From: Pseudomonas haemolytica
GTDB lineage: Bacteria > Pseudomonadota > Gammaproteobacteria > Pseudomonadales > Pseudomonadaceae
Direction of reading: 5' to 3'
Assembly (NCBI RefSeq): GCF_009659625.1
Contig: NZ_VOIW01000003.1
Span: 496,001-560,000 of the forward strand
Length of the DNA stretch: 64,000 bases
Shown here: one piece after another, positions 47,501-53,561 of the stretch
Layout: each line of letters opens with the position of its first letter
Numbering within the stretch: the first letter of the stretch is position 1
The notes under the pieces: model-generated
Database searches by the model: none
What the model saw: only the letters and a program-made list of their open reading frames with translations
What the model was told of the DNA's origin: nothing
Position numbers and translations under genes: made by a program

Positions 47501-50328
47501 CGGCACGCGTGCAGGCCCTGCGCGAGTTGTTGGATGACGCACTGGACCCATCCGCTACCGGCCTGATCAAAAGCGACGGCAGTCGCGCCCAGAGTATCTC
47601 TGAGTTGGGCGCCGCCACTGCGCAGTTGGATCAGCAAACGGCAATGGAAGACGAGATTGTCGAGATCTTCCTTGAGGAAGCCGTGGATATCCTCGACAGC
47701 GCCGGGCAGTCCCTCAAGCGCTGGCTGTTGGAGCCCGACAGCGCGGCGCCGTTGTCTTCGTTGCAACGGGACCTGCACACCCTCAAGGGCGGTGCGCGCA
47801 TGGCCGAAATCGACCCGGTGGGCGACTTGGCCCATGAGCTGGAATGCCTGTATGAAGGCCTGGTGGACCGCCGCTATAGCTATTCCACCGAGCTGTCCCA
47901 GGTACTGATGGCCAGCCATGAACGATTGGCCTTGCAACTCGAAGAGCTGCAACACCAGCAACCCTTGAGCGGTGCTGCCGATCTGGTCGCCAAGCTGCGT
48001 GAGCTGCGCCAGAGCAACACACCCGCAGCTCCGGTTGCTGTGGATCCGGCCTCGGGTGCCGACCCTGAATTGCTGGATATCTTTCTCGAAGAAGCCGCCG
48101 ATATCCTCGACAGCTCAGGCAGCGCGCTGCTGCGTTGGCAAGCCGAGCCGGGCAATCGCCAGGAAGTGGAAACCCTGCTGCGTGACCTGCACACCCTCAA
48201 GGGTGGGGCGCGCATGGTCGAGATCGGGCCAATTGGCGATTTGGCCCATGAGCTGGAATTTCTTTACGAGGGGCTGTCTGCTGGTTTGCTCGCGCCGACC
48301 CAGGAGCTGTTTGCGTTGCTGCAAGGTTGCCATGACCGTTTGGCGCAGATGATCGACGCCGTAGCGGATGGATTGCCCGTTGGCTCGGTGGACAAACTGA
48401 TCGAACGCATCAAGAGCCTGGTGCACCCCAGTGATGAGCCGGTCATGCCGGTGGCGTTGCCGGCGGGTAAGGCCGAAGCAGTGATCGACCCCGCCGCCGA
48501 CATGGTGAAAATCTCTGCCGACTTGCTCGACGACCTGGTCAACCTGGCCGGCGAAACCTCGATCTTCCGTGGCCGTATCGAGCAGCAGGTCAACGATGCA
48601 CGCATCGCATTGAATGAGGTGCAAACCACCATCGAGCGTATGCGCGACCAACTGCGCCGGCTCGACAGCGAAACCCAGGGCCGCCTCCTCAGCCGCCAGC
48701 AGGCCGACGCCGAGCGCCTGGGCTACGAAGAGTTCGACCCGCTGGAAATGGACCGCCATTCGCAACTGCAACAGTTGGCCCGTGCGCTATCTGAATCGGC
48801 CTCCGACCTGCTCGACCTCAAGGACACCCTTGAGCGCCGCAACCAGGATGCCCATGACCTTTTGCAGCAACAGGCGCGCATCAACACCGAGTTGCAGGAG
48901 GGCCTGATGCGCACGCGCATGGTGCCTTTCGAGCGCGTGCTGCCACGCCTCAAGCGCATCGTGCGGCAAGTGGCGCAGGAGTTGGGCAAGGATGTGGAGT
49001 TCATCGTCGGCAACGCCGAAGGCGAGATGGACCGCAACGTGCTGGAACGCATGGCGCCGCCCCTGGAGCATATGCTGCGCAACGCCGTCGACCACGGCCT
49101 GGAGTCTCGCGAAGTGCGGTTGCAGGCAGGCAAGCCGGAGAGGGGCCGCATCACTCTGGACCTGACCCACGAAGGCGGCGATATCGTTTTCGACATGCGC
49201 GACGACGGCGCCGGTGTGCCCCTTGAAGCGGTGCGGCGCAAGGCGATCAAGCGCGGCCTGCTCGCCCCCAATCAAGAGATCAGCGACCGTGACGTGTTGC
49301 AGTTCATCCTGCAGCCAGGCTTCTCCACCGCAGAAAAGATCACCCAGATTTCCGGGCGTGGCGTGGGCATGGACGTGGTGCATGAAGAAGTGCGCCAGCT
49401 CGGTGGCTCGATGGTGATCGATTCGACCCCGGGCGTGGGTGTGCACTTTCGCATTCGCCTGCCGTTTACCGTATCGGTCAATCGTGCGCTGATGGTGCAA
49501 TGCGCGGACGACCAATACGCGATCCCGCTCAACACCATCGAAGGCTTGGTGCGCGTATTACCCCACGAACTGGCGGGGCACTATCAGCAAGACCCGCCGC
49601 ATTATGAATACGCCGGCCAGCGCTACGAGTTGTTCTACCTGGGCGACCTGCTGCACACCGCCAGCCGCCCGAAACTGCTGGGCCAGTACCAGCCCGTGCC
49701 AGTGCTGCTGGTGCACTGCAATGAACGCCGCGTGGCGGTGCACGTGGATGCCATGGCCGGTACCCGCGAGATTGTGGTCAAGGGCCTGGGGCCGCAGTTC
49801 TCCGGGGTGCAGGGCGTGACCGGCGCGACCATCCTGGGCGACGGCCATGTGGTGCTGATCATCGACCTGCTGGCGCATATCCGCACCCGGCAACCGGCCT
49901 TGCCGGCCCAGGCGGTGGATGCGCCGCTGATCCTCAACGATCCACTGAAAAAACGCCCACTGCTGGTGCTGGTGGTGGACGACTCGGTCACCGTACGCAA
50001 AGTCACCAGCCGCCTGCTGGAGCGCAACGGCATGAACGTGCTCACCGCCAAGGACGGCATCGACGCCCTCGCCATCCTGGAAGAACACACCCCGGACCTG
50101 ATGCTGCTCGACATCGAAATGCCGCGCATGGACGGCTTCGAAGTGGCCATTCAGATACGCAACGACCCACGCCTGATGCGCTTGCCGATCATTATGATCA
50201 CCTCACGCACCGGCCAGAAACACCGCGACCGCGCCATGGCCATTGGCGTCAACGACTACCTCGGCAAGCCGTATCAAGAGTCGGTACTGCTGGAAAGCAT
50301 CGCCTACTGGAGCAAGTCCCATGCTTGA
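44515..50328 (+). CDS. chpA: Chemotaxis-type hybrid histidine kinase ChpA
   Basis: A 1937-residue kinase. The N-terminal part (about 1-560) contains FimL-like helical domains, with His46 in a degenerate HQVHG site and Ser472 (LSQVRG) at a phosphotransfer position. Canonical HTLKG phosphotransfer sites are His654, His787, His1088 and His1226; a fifth-like unit has Thr929 where His is expected. Then come the dimerisation and ATPase regions (HMLRNAVDHG with Asn1523, RDDGAGVP, SGRGVGMDVV), a CheW-like domain and a C-terminal receiver with Asp1866 in LLDIEMPRMDG. The P. aeruginosa protein is longer (about 2470 residues) with eight phosphotransfer-type sites. It drives PilG and PilH. Confidence 0.95.
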   Translation: MVDRHDYVALEWVKDDIAETLKQARSALDAYVETGDALDECLAGIHQVHGALQMVEFYGAALLAEEIEELALALQAGRVSQRDESIRLLQQALGQLPLYLDRVHSARRDLPLVVLPLLNDLRSARGESLLSETSLFSPQLLSIAPLPDEALAQRATPGLHEQLHQWHQLLQQALAGLLREDHGPSNLEDMARVFARLEALCQGAPLLPLWQVTSALVEGMLTGVIANSPALRSLLKASDKQLKRLLVQGIGGINQPAPDELLKSLLFYVAKVTRPTPRMQSLKERYGLDEALPDSAVVDAERARLAGPDRNAMGSVLGALCEELVRVKERLDLFVRSDRQHTNDLDALLAPLRQIADTLAVLGFGQPRKVIIDQLAVVLSLVQGQREPSDAVLMDVAGALLYVEATLAGMIGTVEPQSREESRLPTTDLTQIHQLVIRESCQCLKQAKELVIDCIEAHWDRQRLESLPELLSQVRGALAMIPLPRAASLMRGCTDYVDEQLMVNDAAPSEAQLAHFADVISSLEYYLERMLQDPDAPGEKVLELATQSLSALGYLPAEKPWRQALAVPDGALSTETAPSQSQFDALASPTSRLNPPALQRPGSLLPPPADEAPIDDELREVFLEETDEVLGVLHRYLPNSADKIAQGEMRRAFHTLKGSGRMVRALVVAELAWAVENLLNRVLERSVTLGPEVQHVLDEAVALLPELIADFAIDDQRQRDDVDALAARAHALASGTHASVAEPHDPMLLEIFRNEAQSHLDSLDHFLQLAAEHVPLQVTDELQRALHTLKGSAYMAGVLPIAELARPLDHLTREYKAHRLPLDLDEVELLLEAQGLFQRGLRDLGSDPLVPIKDAADLISRTQSLLDKQLAALLDAPSTGLRIKRDPHLITNFLAQGMDILLDAESLLRRWQQHPGERQELTALLDELTTLGEGAHIADLHPIDALCEALLDLYGAVEESSLAVSERFFHEAEQAHEALINMLDQLAAGQEISPAPARVQALRELLDDALDPSATGLIKSDGSRAQSISELGAATAQLDQQTAMEDEIVEIFLEEAVDILDSAGQSLKRWLLEPDSAAPLSSLQRDLHTLKGGARMAEIDPVGDLAHELECLYEGLVDRRYSYSTELSQVLMASHERLALQLEELQHQQPLSGAADLVAKLRELRQSNTPAAPVAVDPASGADPELLDIFLEEAADILDSSGSALLRWQAEPGNRQEVETLLRDLHTLKGGARMVEIGPIGDLAHELEFLYEGLSAGLLAPTQELFALLQGCHDRLAQMIDAVADGLPVGSVDKLIERIKSLVHPSDEPVMPVALPAGKAEAVIDPAADMVKISADLLDDLVNLAGETSIFRGRIEQQVNDARIALNEVQTTIERMRDQLRRLDSETQGRLLSRQQADAERLGYEEFDPLEMDRHSQLQQLARALSESASDLLDLKDTLERRNQDAHDLLQQQARINTELQEGLMRTRMVPFERVLPRLKRIVRQVAQELGKDVEFIVGNAEGEMDRNVLERMAPPLEHMLRNAVDHGLESREVRLQAGKPERGRITLDLTHEGGDIVFDMRDDGAGVPLEAVRRKAIKRGLLAPNQEISDRDVLQFILQPGFSTAEKITQISGRGVGMDVVHEEVRQLGGSMVIDSTPGVGVHFRIRLPFTVSVNRALMVQCADDQYAIPLNTIEGLVRVLPHELAGHYQQDPPHYEYAGQRYELFYLGDLLHTASRPKLLGQYQPVPVLLVHCNERRVAVHVDAMAGTREIVVKGLGPQFSGVQGVTGATILGDGHVVLIIDLLAHIRTRQPALPAQAVDAPLILNDPLKKRPLLVLVVDDSVTVRKVTSRLLERNGMNVLTAKDGIDALAILEEHTPDLMLLDIEMPRMDGFEVAIQIRNDPRLMRLPIIMITSRTGQKHRDRAMAIGVNDYLGKPYQESVLLESIAYWSKSHA

Positions 50329-50776
50329 CCACCGCACCAGCCAACTCACCGGCCTGCTACTGCCCCTGGCCGACCGCCACCTGGTGCTGCCCAACGTCGC
50401 CATCGCCGAACTGATCGACTTCCAGCGCGGCGAACCGGCCAGCGATGCACCGCCGTGGTACCTGCGCCAGGTGACCTGGCGCGATCGGCAGATCCCCTTG
50501 ATCAGCTTTGAAGCCGTGTGCGGTGAAGCCAGCGTGACCGGCGAACGTTCGCGGATCGTAGTGTTGAATGCCTTGGGTGGAAGGCCGACGTTGAAGTTTA
50601 TTGCGCTGGTTATCCAAGGCATTCCGCGCTCGTACAAGCTTGATAGCGAATTGAGCTATGTGGATGTGCCGCTGTGCCCGCTGGAGCTGGCGGCGGTGCA
50701 GGTGGGGGAACAAGTGGCGAAGGTGCCGGATTTGATGGGCATCGAAGCGCTCTTAGTTGAATCCGGCTTGGCTTGA
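50321..50776 (+). CDS. chpC: CheW-like adaptor ChpC
   Basis: A 151-residue CheW-domain protein (LLLPLADRHLVLPNVAIAEL near residues 12-31, then WYLRQVTWRDRQIPLISFEA). The ATG overlaps the chpA stop by eight bases. In P. aeruginosa chpB, a CheB methylesterase, stands between chpA and chpC; it is missing here. ChpC may link additional receptors to the Chp kinase. Last gene of the cluster, followed by a REPIN and accessory DNA. Confidence 0.9.
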   Translation: MLDHRTSQLTGLLLPLADRHLVLPNVAIAELIDFQRGEPASDAPPWYLRQVTWRDRQIPLISFEAVCGEASVTGERSRIVVLNALGGRPTLKFIALVIQGIPRSYKLDSELSYVDVPLCPLELAAVQVGEQVAKVPDLMGIEALLVESGLA

Positions 50777-50808
50777 TTGCCCACCTATTCAAATCCCTAT
50801 GAAGATCC

Positions 50809-50900
50809 AAATGTGGGAGCGGGCTTGCTCGCGAAAGCGGTGGGTCAGTCACTGATATATGGCTGACATACCGCTTTCGCGAGCAAGCCCGCTCCCACAC
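50809..50900. repeat. REPIN k (module copy 1 boundary)
   Basis: Arms AAATGTGGGAGCGGGCTTGC and GCAAGCCCGCTCCCACA of the GCGGG type enclose about 50 bases. It lies between chpC and the convergent higA gene, and marks the left end of the first accessory module. Confidence 0.9.
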
Positions 50901-50923
50901 TGAATTGTGTTCATCTCCAGACC

Positions 50924-51211
50924 TCAATCAATCCGCGCAAACCGCTCAATCACCGGTTGCTCCCGATGCTCGGCCTGCCACAAATCGTAGGCACTTTGCA
51001 TCGACAACCATAACTGGGCTTTACTCACGCCCGCCCGCTCCAACCGAACGGCAAGATCCGGGCTGACCGGGGCGTGGCCATGCAAGATCCTTGAAAAAGT
51101 CTCGCTGGGTATTCGCAGGTGCTGGGCCATTCGGGCAAGGGTGATGCCTAGTGCTGGGATAACGTCTTCAAGGAGTATTTCACCTGGATGAGGTGGGTTA
51201 TACATCGGCAT
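50924..51211 (-). CDS. higA: HigA-family addiction-module antitoxin, apparently orphan
   Basis: A 95-residue protein with a HTH_3/XRE fold. YNPPHPGEILLEDVIPALGI opens the HigA-type domain; LARMAQHLRIPSETFSRILH is the recognition region and VSPDLAVRLERAGVSKAQLW follows. The family binds and neutralises HigB RNases and represses its own promoter. No HigB/RelE-type gene is found upstream or downstream, so it may be a solitary regulator or remnant. The ATG at 51211 is preferred: GGAGG lies ten bases upstream. Its 3' part is duplicated at 52070-52165. Confidence 0.88.
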   Translation of the reverse strand: MPMYNPPHPGEILLEDVIPALGITLARMAQHLRIPSETFSRILHGHAPVSPDLAVRLERAGVSKAQLWLSMQSAYDLWQAEHREQPVIERFARID

Positions 51212-51328
51212 GCTGGTACGTCCTCCGGCGATGGGCATTCAACCGCGAAGGCTAGAAGGGCCCGTTCCGAGCAACAACCCCAAAACGCCGTATGAAATTT
51301 CCTGTACGCCCCTCGACCCAAGAGGCTT

Positions 51329-51463
51329 CGGATTTTTCCTGCAAGATTTTGGGCCGCGCATGAGCTTGTCGCGTGCAGCCAGCGCGCCTAGTCTTCGTCC
51401 CGTCATCGCAAAAAACGGTGACACGGACGTGCAAGTCCGGTTACATGTCGGCGCACAAACGCC
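51329..51463 (+). repeat. Two-hairpin element, copy 1
   Basis: The block starts CGGATTTTTCCTGCAA and contains two adjacent stems: GTCATCG-loop-CGGTGAC (51402-51422; seven pairs with one G-U, loop CAAAAAA) and CGGAC-GTGCAA-GTCCG (51424-51439). A short GGCG...CGCC stem follows. These 38 bases are identical in copy 2, while flanking sequence has diverged, suggesting selection on structure or sequence. It precedes a DUF6124-like gene in both places. It could be an RNA leader, a small RNA or a DNA-binding site. Confidence 0.6.
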
Positions 51464-51488
51464 CATAGCCATTCAACGGGCATTTTTT
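51461..51488 (+). terminator. Terminator-like stem after hairpin element copy 1
   Basis: GCCC at 51461-51464 can pair with GGGC at 51478-51481, followed by ATTTTTT. The stem is short (four strong pairs with a 13-base loop), so termination would be modest. Copy 2 has CGCC...GGCG without a T-run at the same place. Confidence 0.4.
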
Positions 51489-51507
51489 ATGCCTGCTGTA
51501 CTCGTTA

Positions 51508-51587
51508 TGGCGGCTGTGCGTGGGAGATCCTTTGGGGTCTGCCGGGGTCCGATATGCCCGGTCTTGCACACCTGCGCACGGCTGCCA
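51508..51587 (+). ncRNA. Cloverleaf-like foldable element, function unknown
   Basis: A 13-pair outer stem joins 51508-51520 (TGGCGGCTGTGCG) with 51575-51587 (CGCACGGCTGCCA), with two G-U pairs. Inside are hairpins AGATCC-TTTG-GGGTCT (51525-51540) and CCGGG...CCCGG (51542-51561), and a weaker third (GGT...ACC) up to 51572. It resembles a branched structured RNA or single-stranded DNA element. It is not a normal tRNA: stem lengths are wrong and no T-arm consensus exists. It stands 60 bases before the small pseudogene and is absent from module copy 2. Confidence 0.45.
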
Positions 51588-51646
51588 CCTTCATTCGCGT
51601 GCAAGCGGAAGAGGGCAGCTTCCATCACATATCGGAGCTGTAAATC

Positions 51647-51886
51647 ATGGTCAAACCTACCCCCAATCCACCTCTCTTCACCGTAAACCCCCACTAAAAC
51701 ACCGAAACCCTGCTGGTCAACGCCAGCGAAACCCTGTCTTCCCTGAACGCGCTCACCTGCAACCTGGCCTTTGACCTGGACACTTCCCAGCGCGCCATCA
51801 TGCTCGGGATTCAGCAAATGGCCGAGTTGGGGCAGTTGCTGGTCGATAGAGCGCTGGAGCAAGTCAGTCCGTCGCCAGCCTGTTAG
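51647..51886 (+). pseudogene. Broken DUF6124-like small gene, copy 1
   Basis: It begins MVKPTPNPPLFTVNPH and then meets an in-frame TAA at 51695, where the intact copy at 53263 has CAG (Gln). Beyond the stop the frame continues for 62 codons nearly identical to the intact copy (TETLLVNASETLSSLNALTC-like) to a TAG at 51884. The N-terminus MVKPTPNPP is typical of full DUF6124 proteins as I recall them, fused directly to LFTV, so an internal deletion of the middle segment seems likely. GGAG precedes the ATG, so the start signals remain. Confidence 0.72.
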
Positions 51887-51944
51887 ATAGCGGTCCCAAA
51901 CAGGGACTGATCGTTCCCTGTTTGGGACCGCTATCTAACAGGCT
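51877..51944. repeat. Perfect 30-bp inverted repeat at the end of module copy 1
   Basis: The arms 51877-51906 and 51915-51944 (from AGCCTGTTAGATAGCGGTCC to AACAGGGA and its exact complement) pair without a mismatch around an eight-base loop CTGATCGT. The left arm includes the last codons of the broken small gene. No T-tract follows, so a plain terminator is doubtful. A shorter, imperfect version ends module copy 2. Confidence 0.9.
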
Positions 51945-51953
51945 CCACTGAGC

Positions 51954-52047
51954 AAATGTGGGAGCTGGCTTGCCTGCGATGGCGGACTGTCAGTCGACCT
52001 ATCTACAGCTGAGCCACCGCTATCGCAGGCAAGCCAGCTCCCACGCT
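51954..52047. repeat. REPIN l (third class; module copy 2 boundary)
   Basis: Arms AAATGTGGGAGCTGGCTTGC and GCAAGCCAGCTCCCACG define a GCTGGCTTGCCTGCGAT class not otherwise seen here. It marks the start of the second module copy, just before the higA remnant, as REPIN k does for copy 1. Confidence 0.9.
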
Positions 52048-52069
52048 GAGCAGCGCTCATCTCCAGGTC

Positions 52070-52165
52070 TCAATCAACCCGCGCAAACCGCTCAATCACT
52101 GGCTGCTCCCGATGCTCGGCCTGCCATAAGTCACAGGCACTTTGCATCGATAACCATTACTGGGC
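52070..52165 (-). pseudogene. higA 3' remnant (module copy 2)
   Basis: The last 31 codons of higA are repeated here: SMQSACDLWQAEHREQPVIE-like sequence ending ERFARVD. In-frame TAA replaces a Leu codon near its start, and nothing of the upstream helix-turn-helix remains. It differs from intact higA by roughly ten substitutions, so the duplication is not recent. Confidence 0.85.
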
Positions 52166-52284
52166 GATATGTCGGAATAGGATGGAGTTGCTGTAGGCGA
52201 GTTCTGAATTTGGAATAGGCGGGTTTTCAGGCCGCAGTGGAGTGGCTAGTTTCTGCGCTCCTCACTGCCAGCAAGGACTCGCAA

Positions 52285-52667
52285 ATGGCCGTACCATTAA
52301 TGCCGCCCGGTGTTTCAATTCTTGAAAACATGGCGATATCCCAATCCAAACGCATTCATCTCAAGCCCGGCTCGGCATTCGCCTATTCTTGGTTTTACTC
52401 TCAGGTCCGTGCGGCCGGCCCTTGGAACTACAAGAAGCAGGGGCGTCAGTACGAAGCTTTGGTAACTTCAATTACGGTGCCACGGGCACGGTGCTGGGCA
52501 TTCCCGAAAATGTGTTGCTACGAGCCGCCGGTGTGGCTCAAACCGTCGCCAAAACTACCCGCCCGGATTTTGGATCATGGTGGCGCGGTGAGCCTTTTGG
52601 TGATGACCCACGAGACCAATATTGGATAAGAAGAGGTATTGAATATGCCATCTCGCAAGGCCACTAA
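52285..52667 (+). pseudogene. Frameshifted polymorphic toxin tip, type 44
   Basis: Two overlapping frames together encode one domain. The first runs from the ATG at 52285 (MPPGVSILENM, then WFYSQVRAAGPWNYKKQGRQ) to about 52455; the next frame continues FGNFNYGATGTVLGIPENVL and GSWWRGEPFGDDPRDQYW to a stop at 52667. The join is explained by a single-base loss near 52453-52457. The pattern FYxQVxxxGPWxYKxQGRQYE...FGNFNYGATG matches, from memory, the toxin-44 domain found at the C-terminus of polymorphic toxins. No upstream delivery domain is present, so this is a detached, broken tip. Confidence 0.66.
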
Positions 52668-53064
52668 GCGCCTCATACCTGTTCTGCGTAATTGCCTGCT
52701 TGTGAGCTGCCTGATCTATATCGGTGGCAGTTGGATTCTGTCGCCTGGAACACCGGACCTGGATGAAGTGGTGTTGAGGCATTCCTTGGGCAACGGCACG
52801 TCGATCTATGGTGCGCGAGATGGACAAGGTGGCGCGACTGTGGGGTTTTCCTACAGGTATTACGTCCATGAGGATTTAGGAAGTGATCAGGAAGTACTCA
52901 GCGCATTAGTGTCTGCACACCCTTTTCTCAAAACAAAAGAGCCAGATGTCCAAGTAAATAATGAGGGTGGTGCCCTGCATCTGGTTATTCAGGGAGAAGT
53001 GTATGAGTACCACAGTTATGCGCTGGAGGGCCTTGGGAAGGTCAAGGTGATGATGGTGTTATGA
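52645..53064 (+). CDS. Small membrane-anchored protein, possible immunity protein
   Basis: A 139-residue protein that I do not recognise by family. It has a basic N-terminus and one hydrophobic segment (LIPVLRNCLLVSCLIYIGGS, residues about 10-29), then a soluble domain of about 105 residues with DGQGGATVGFSYRYYVHEDL and QVNNEGGALHLVIQGEVYEY. It starts inside the last codons of the toxin remnant, the usual place for a cognate immunity gene, and the compact cassette supports that reading. Base composition is lower in GC than the core genes nearby. Confidence 0.5.
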   Translation: MPSRKATKRLIPVLRNCLLVSCLIYIGGSWILSPGTPDLDEVVLRHSLGNGTSIYGARDGQGGATVGFSYRYYVHEDLGSDQEVLSALVSAHPFLKTKEPDVQVNNEGGALHLVIQGEVYEYHSYALEGLGKVKVMMVL

Positions 53065-53076
53065 AGGGCGAGTCCT

Positions 53077-53214
53077 CGGATTTTTCCTGCAAACTGTGGG
53101 GCTACGCATGAACTTGTTGTGGGTAGTCGTGGCGGCTAGTCTTCGCGTCGTCATCGCAAAAAACGGTGACACGGACGTGCAAGTCCGAGAAATTTGTTTA
53201 GGCGCACAAAACGC
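53077..53214 (+). repeat. Two-hairpin element, copy 2
   Basis: Homologous to 51329-51463, beginning CGGATTTTTCCTGCAA. The core 53150-53187 (GTCATCG stem, CGGTGAC, then CGGAC-GTGCAA-GTCCG) is identical to copy 1, with GGCG...CGCC following. It ends about 50 bases before the intact DUF6124-like start codon at 53263. Confidence 0.6.
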
Positions 53215-53262
53215 CTAGATCTAAAGGCGTTCCTTACTGATCCATTTTAGGAACCGAGCATC

Positions 53263-53511
53263 ATGTCGAAGTCATCTTCCAACCTCTTCACCGTAACCCC
53301 CCACCAGAACACCGAAACCCTGCTGGTCAACGCCAGCGAAACCCTATCCTCCCTCAACGCACTCACCTGCAACCTGGCCTTTGACCTGGACACTTCCCAG
53401 CGCGCCATCATGCTTGGAATTCAGCAAATGGCAGAGTTGGGGCAGTTGTTGGTCGATAGGGCGCTGGAGCAAATAAGCCCTTCGCCGGAATTTTCAAACG
53501 GTCCCAAATAG
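53263..53511 (+). CDS. Small DUF6124-like protein, intact copy 2
   Basis: An 82-residue helical protein: NLFTVTPHQNTETLLVNASE, then LSSLNALTCNLAFDLDTSQR and IMLGIQQMAELGQLLVDRAL. This matches the C-terminal part of small Pseudomonas proteins annotated DUF6124; full members are longer (about 110-120 residues with a proline-rich start), so this one is N-terminally short but has a clear ribosome-binding site (AGGAA, nine bases before ATG). No signal peptide or membrane segment. Function unknown. It is associated with the conserved hairpin block and ends at an inverted repeat. Confidence 0.7.
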   Translation: MSKSSSNLFTVTPHQNTETLLVNASETLSSLNALTCNLAFDLDTSQRAIMLGIQQMAELGQLLVDRALEQISPSPEFSNGPK

Positions 53512-53538
53512 GGACTGATCGGTCCTTGTTTGGGACCG
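53499..53538. repeat. Imperfect inverted repeat at the end of module copy 2
   Basis: CGGTCCCAAA (53499-53508) pairs with TTTGGGACCG (53529-53538), extended inward with two wobble pairs to about 17 pairs around TGATCG. It is the counterpart of the perfect repeat at 51877-51944 and overlaps the last codons of the small gene. Confidence 0.8.
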
Positions 53539-53561
53539 ATATCCAACAAACAACACTGAGC

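Larger units (their letters stand above)
51212..51646. other. Gap with two foldable elements between higA and the small pseudogene
   Basis: These 435 bases hold no convincing protein gene. From left to right: the higA promoter region, a block (51329-51463) also present at 53077-53214, a terminator-like GCCC...GGGC stem followed by ATTTTTT (51461-51488), and a cloverleaf-like element (51508-51587). Confidence 0.6.

Noticed and set aside
46285..47961. Long antisense open frame inside chpA
   Set aside because: It lies opposite the repeated phosphotransfer domains; codon bias explains it and no start signals are evident.
51508..51587. Reading the cloverleaf-like element as a tRNA
   Set aside because: The outer stem is 13 pairs instead of seven, no seven-base anticodon loop with a sensible anticodon exists, and the T-arm consensus is missing.
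50924..53511. HigA and the DUF6124-like protein as a toxin-antitoxin pair
   Set aside because: HigA's usual partner is a RelE-fold RNase; the small helical protein shows no such fold or catalytic residues, and the genes are 435 bases apart on opposite strands. Association is noted, but pairing is unsupported.
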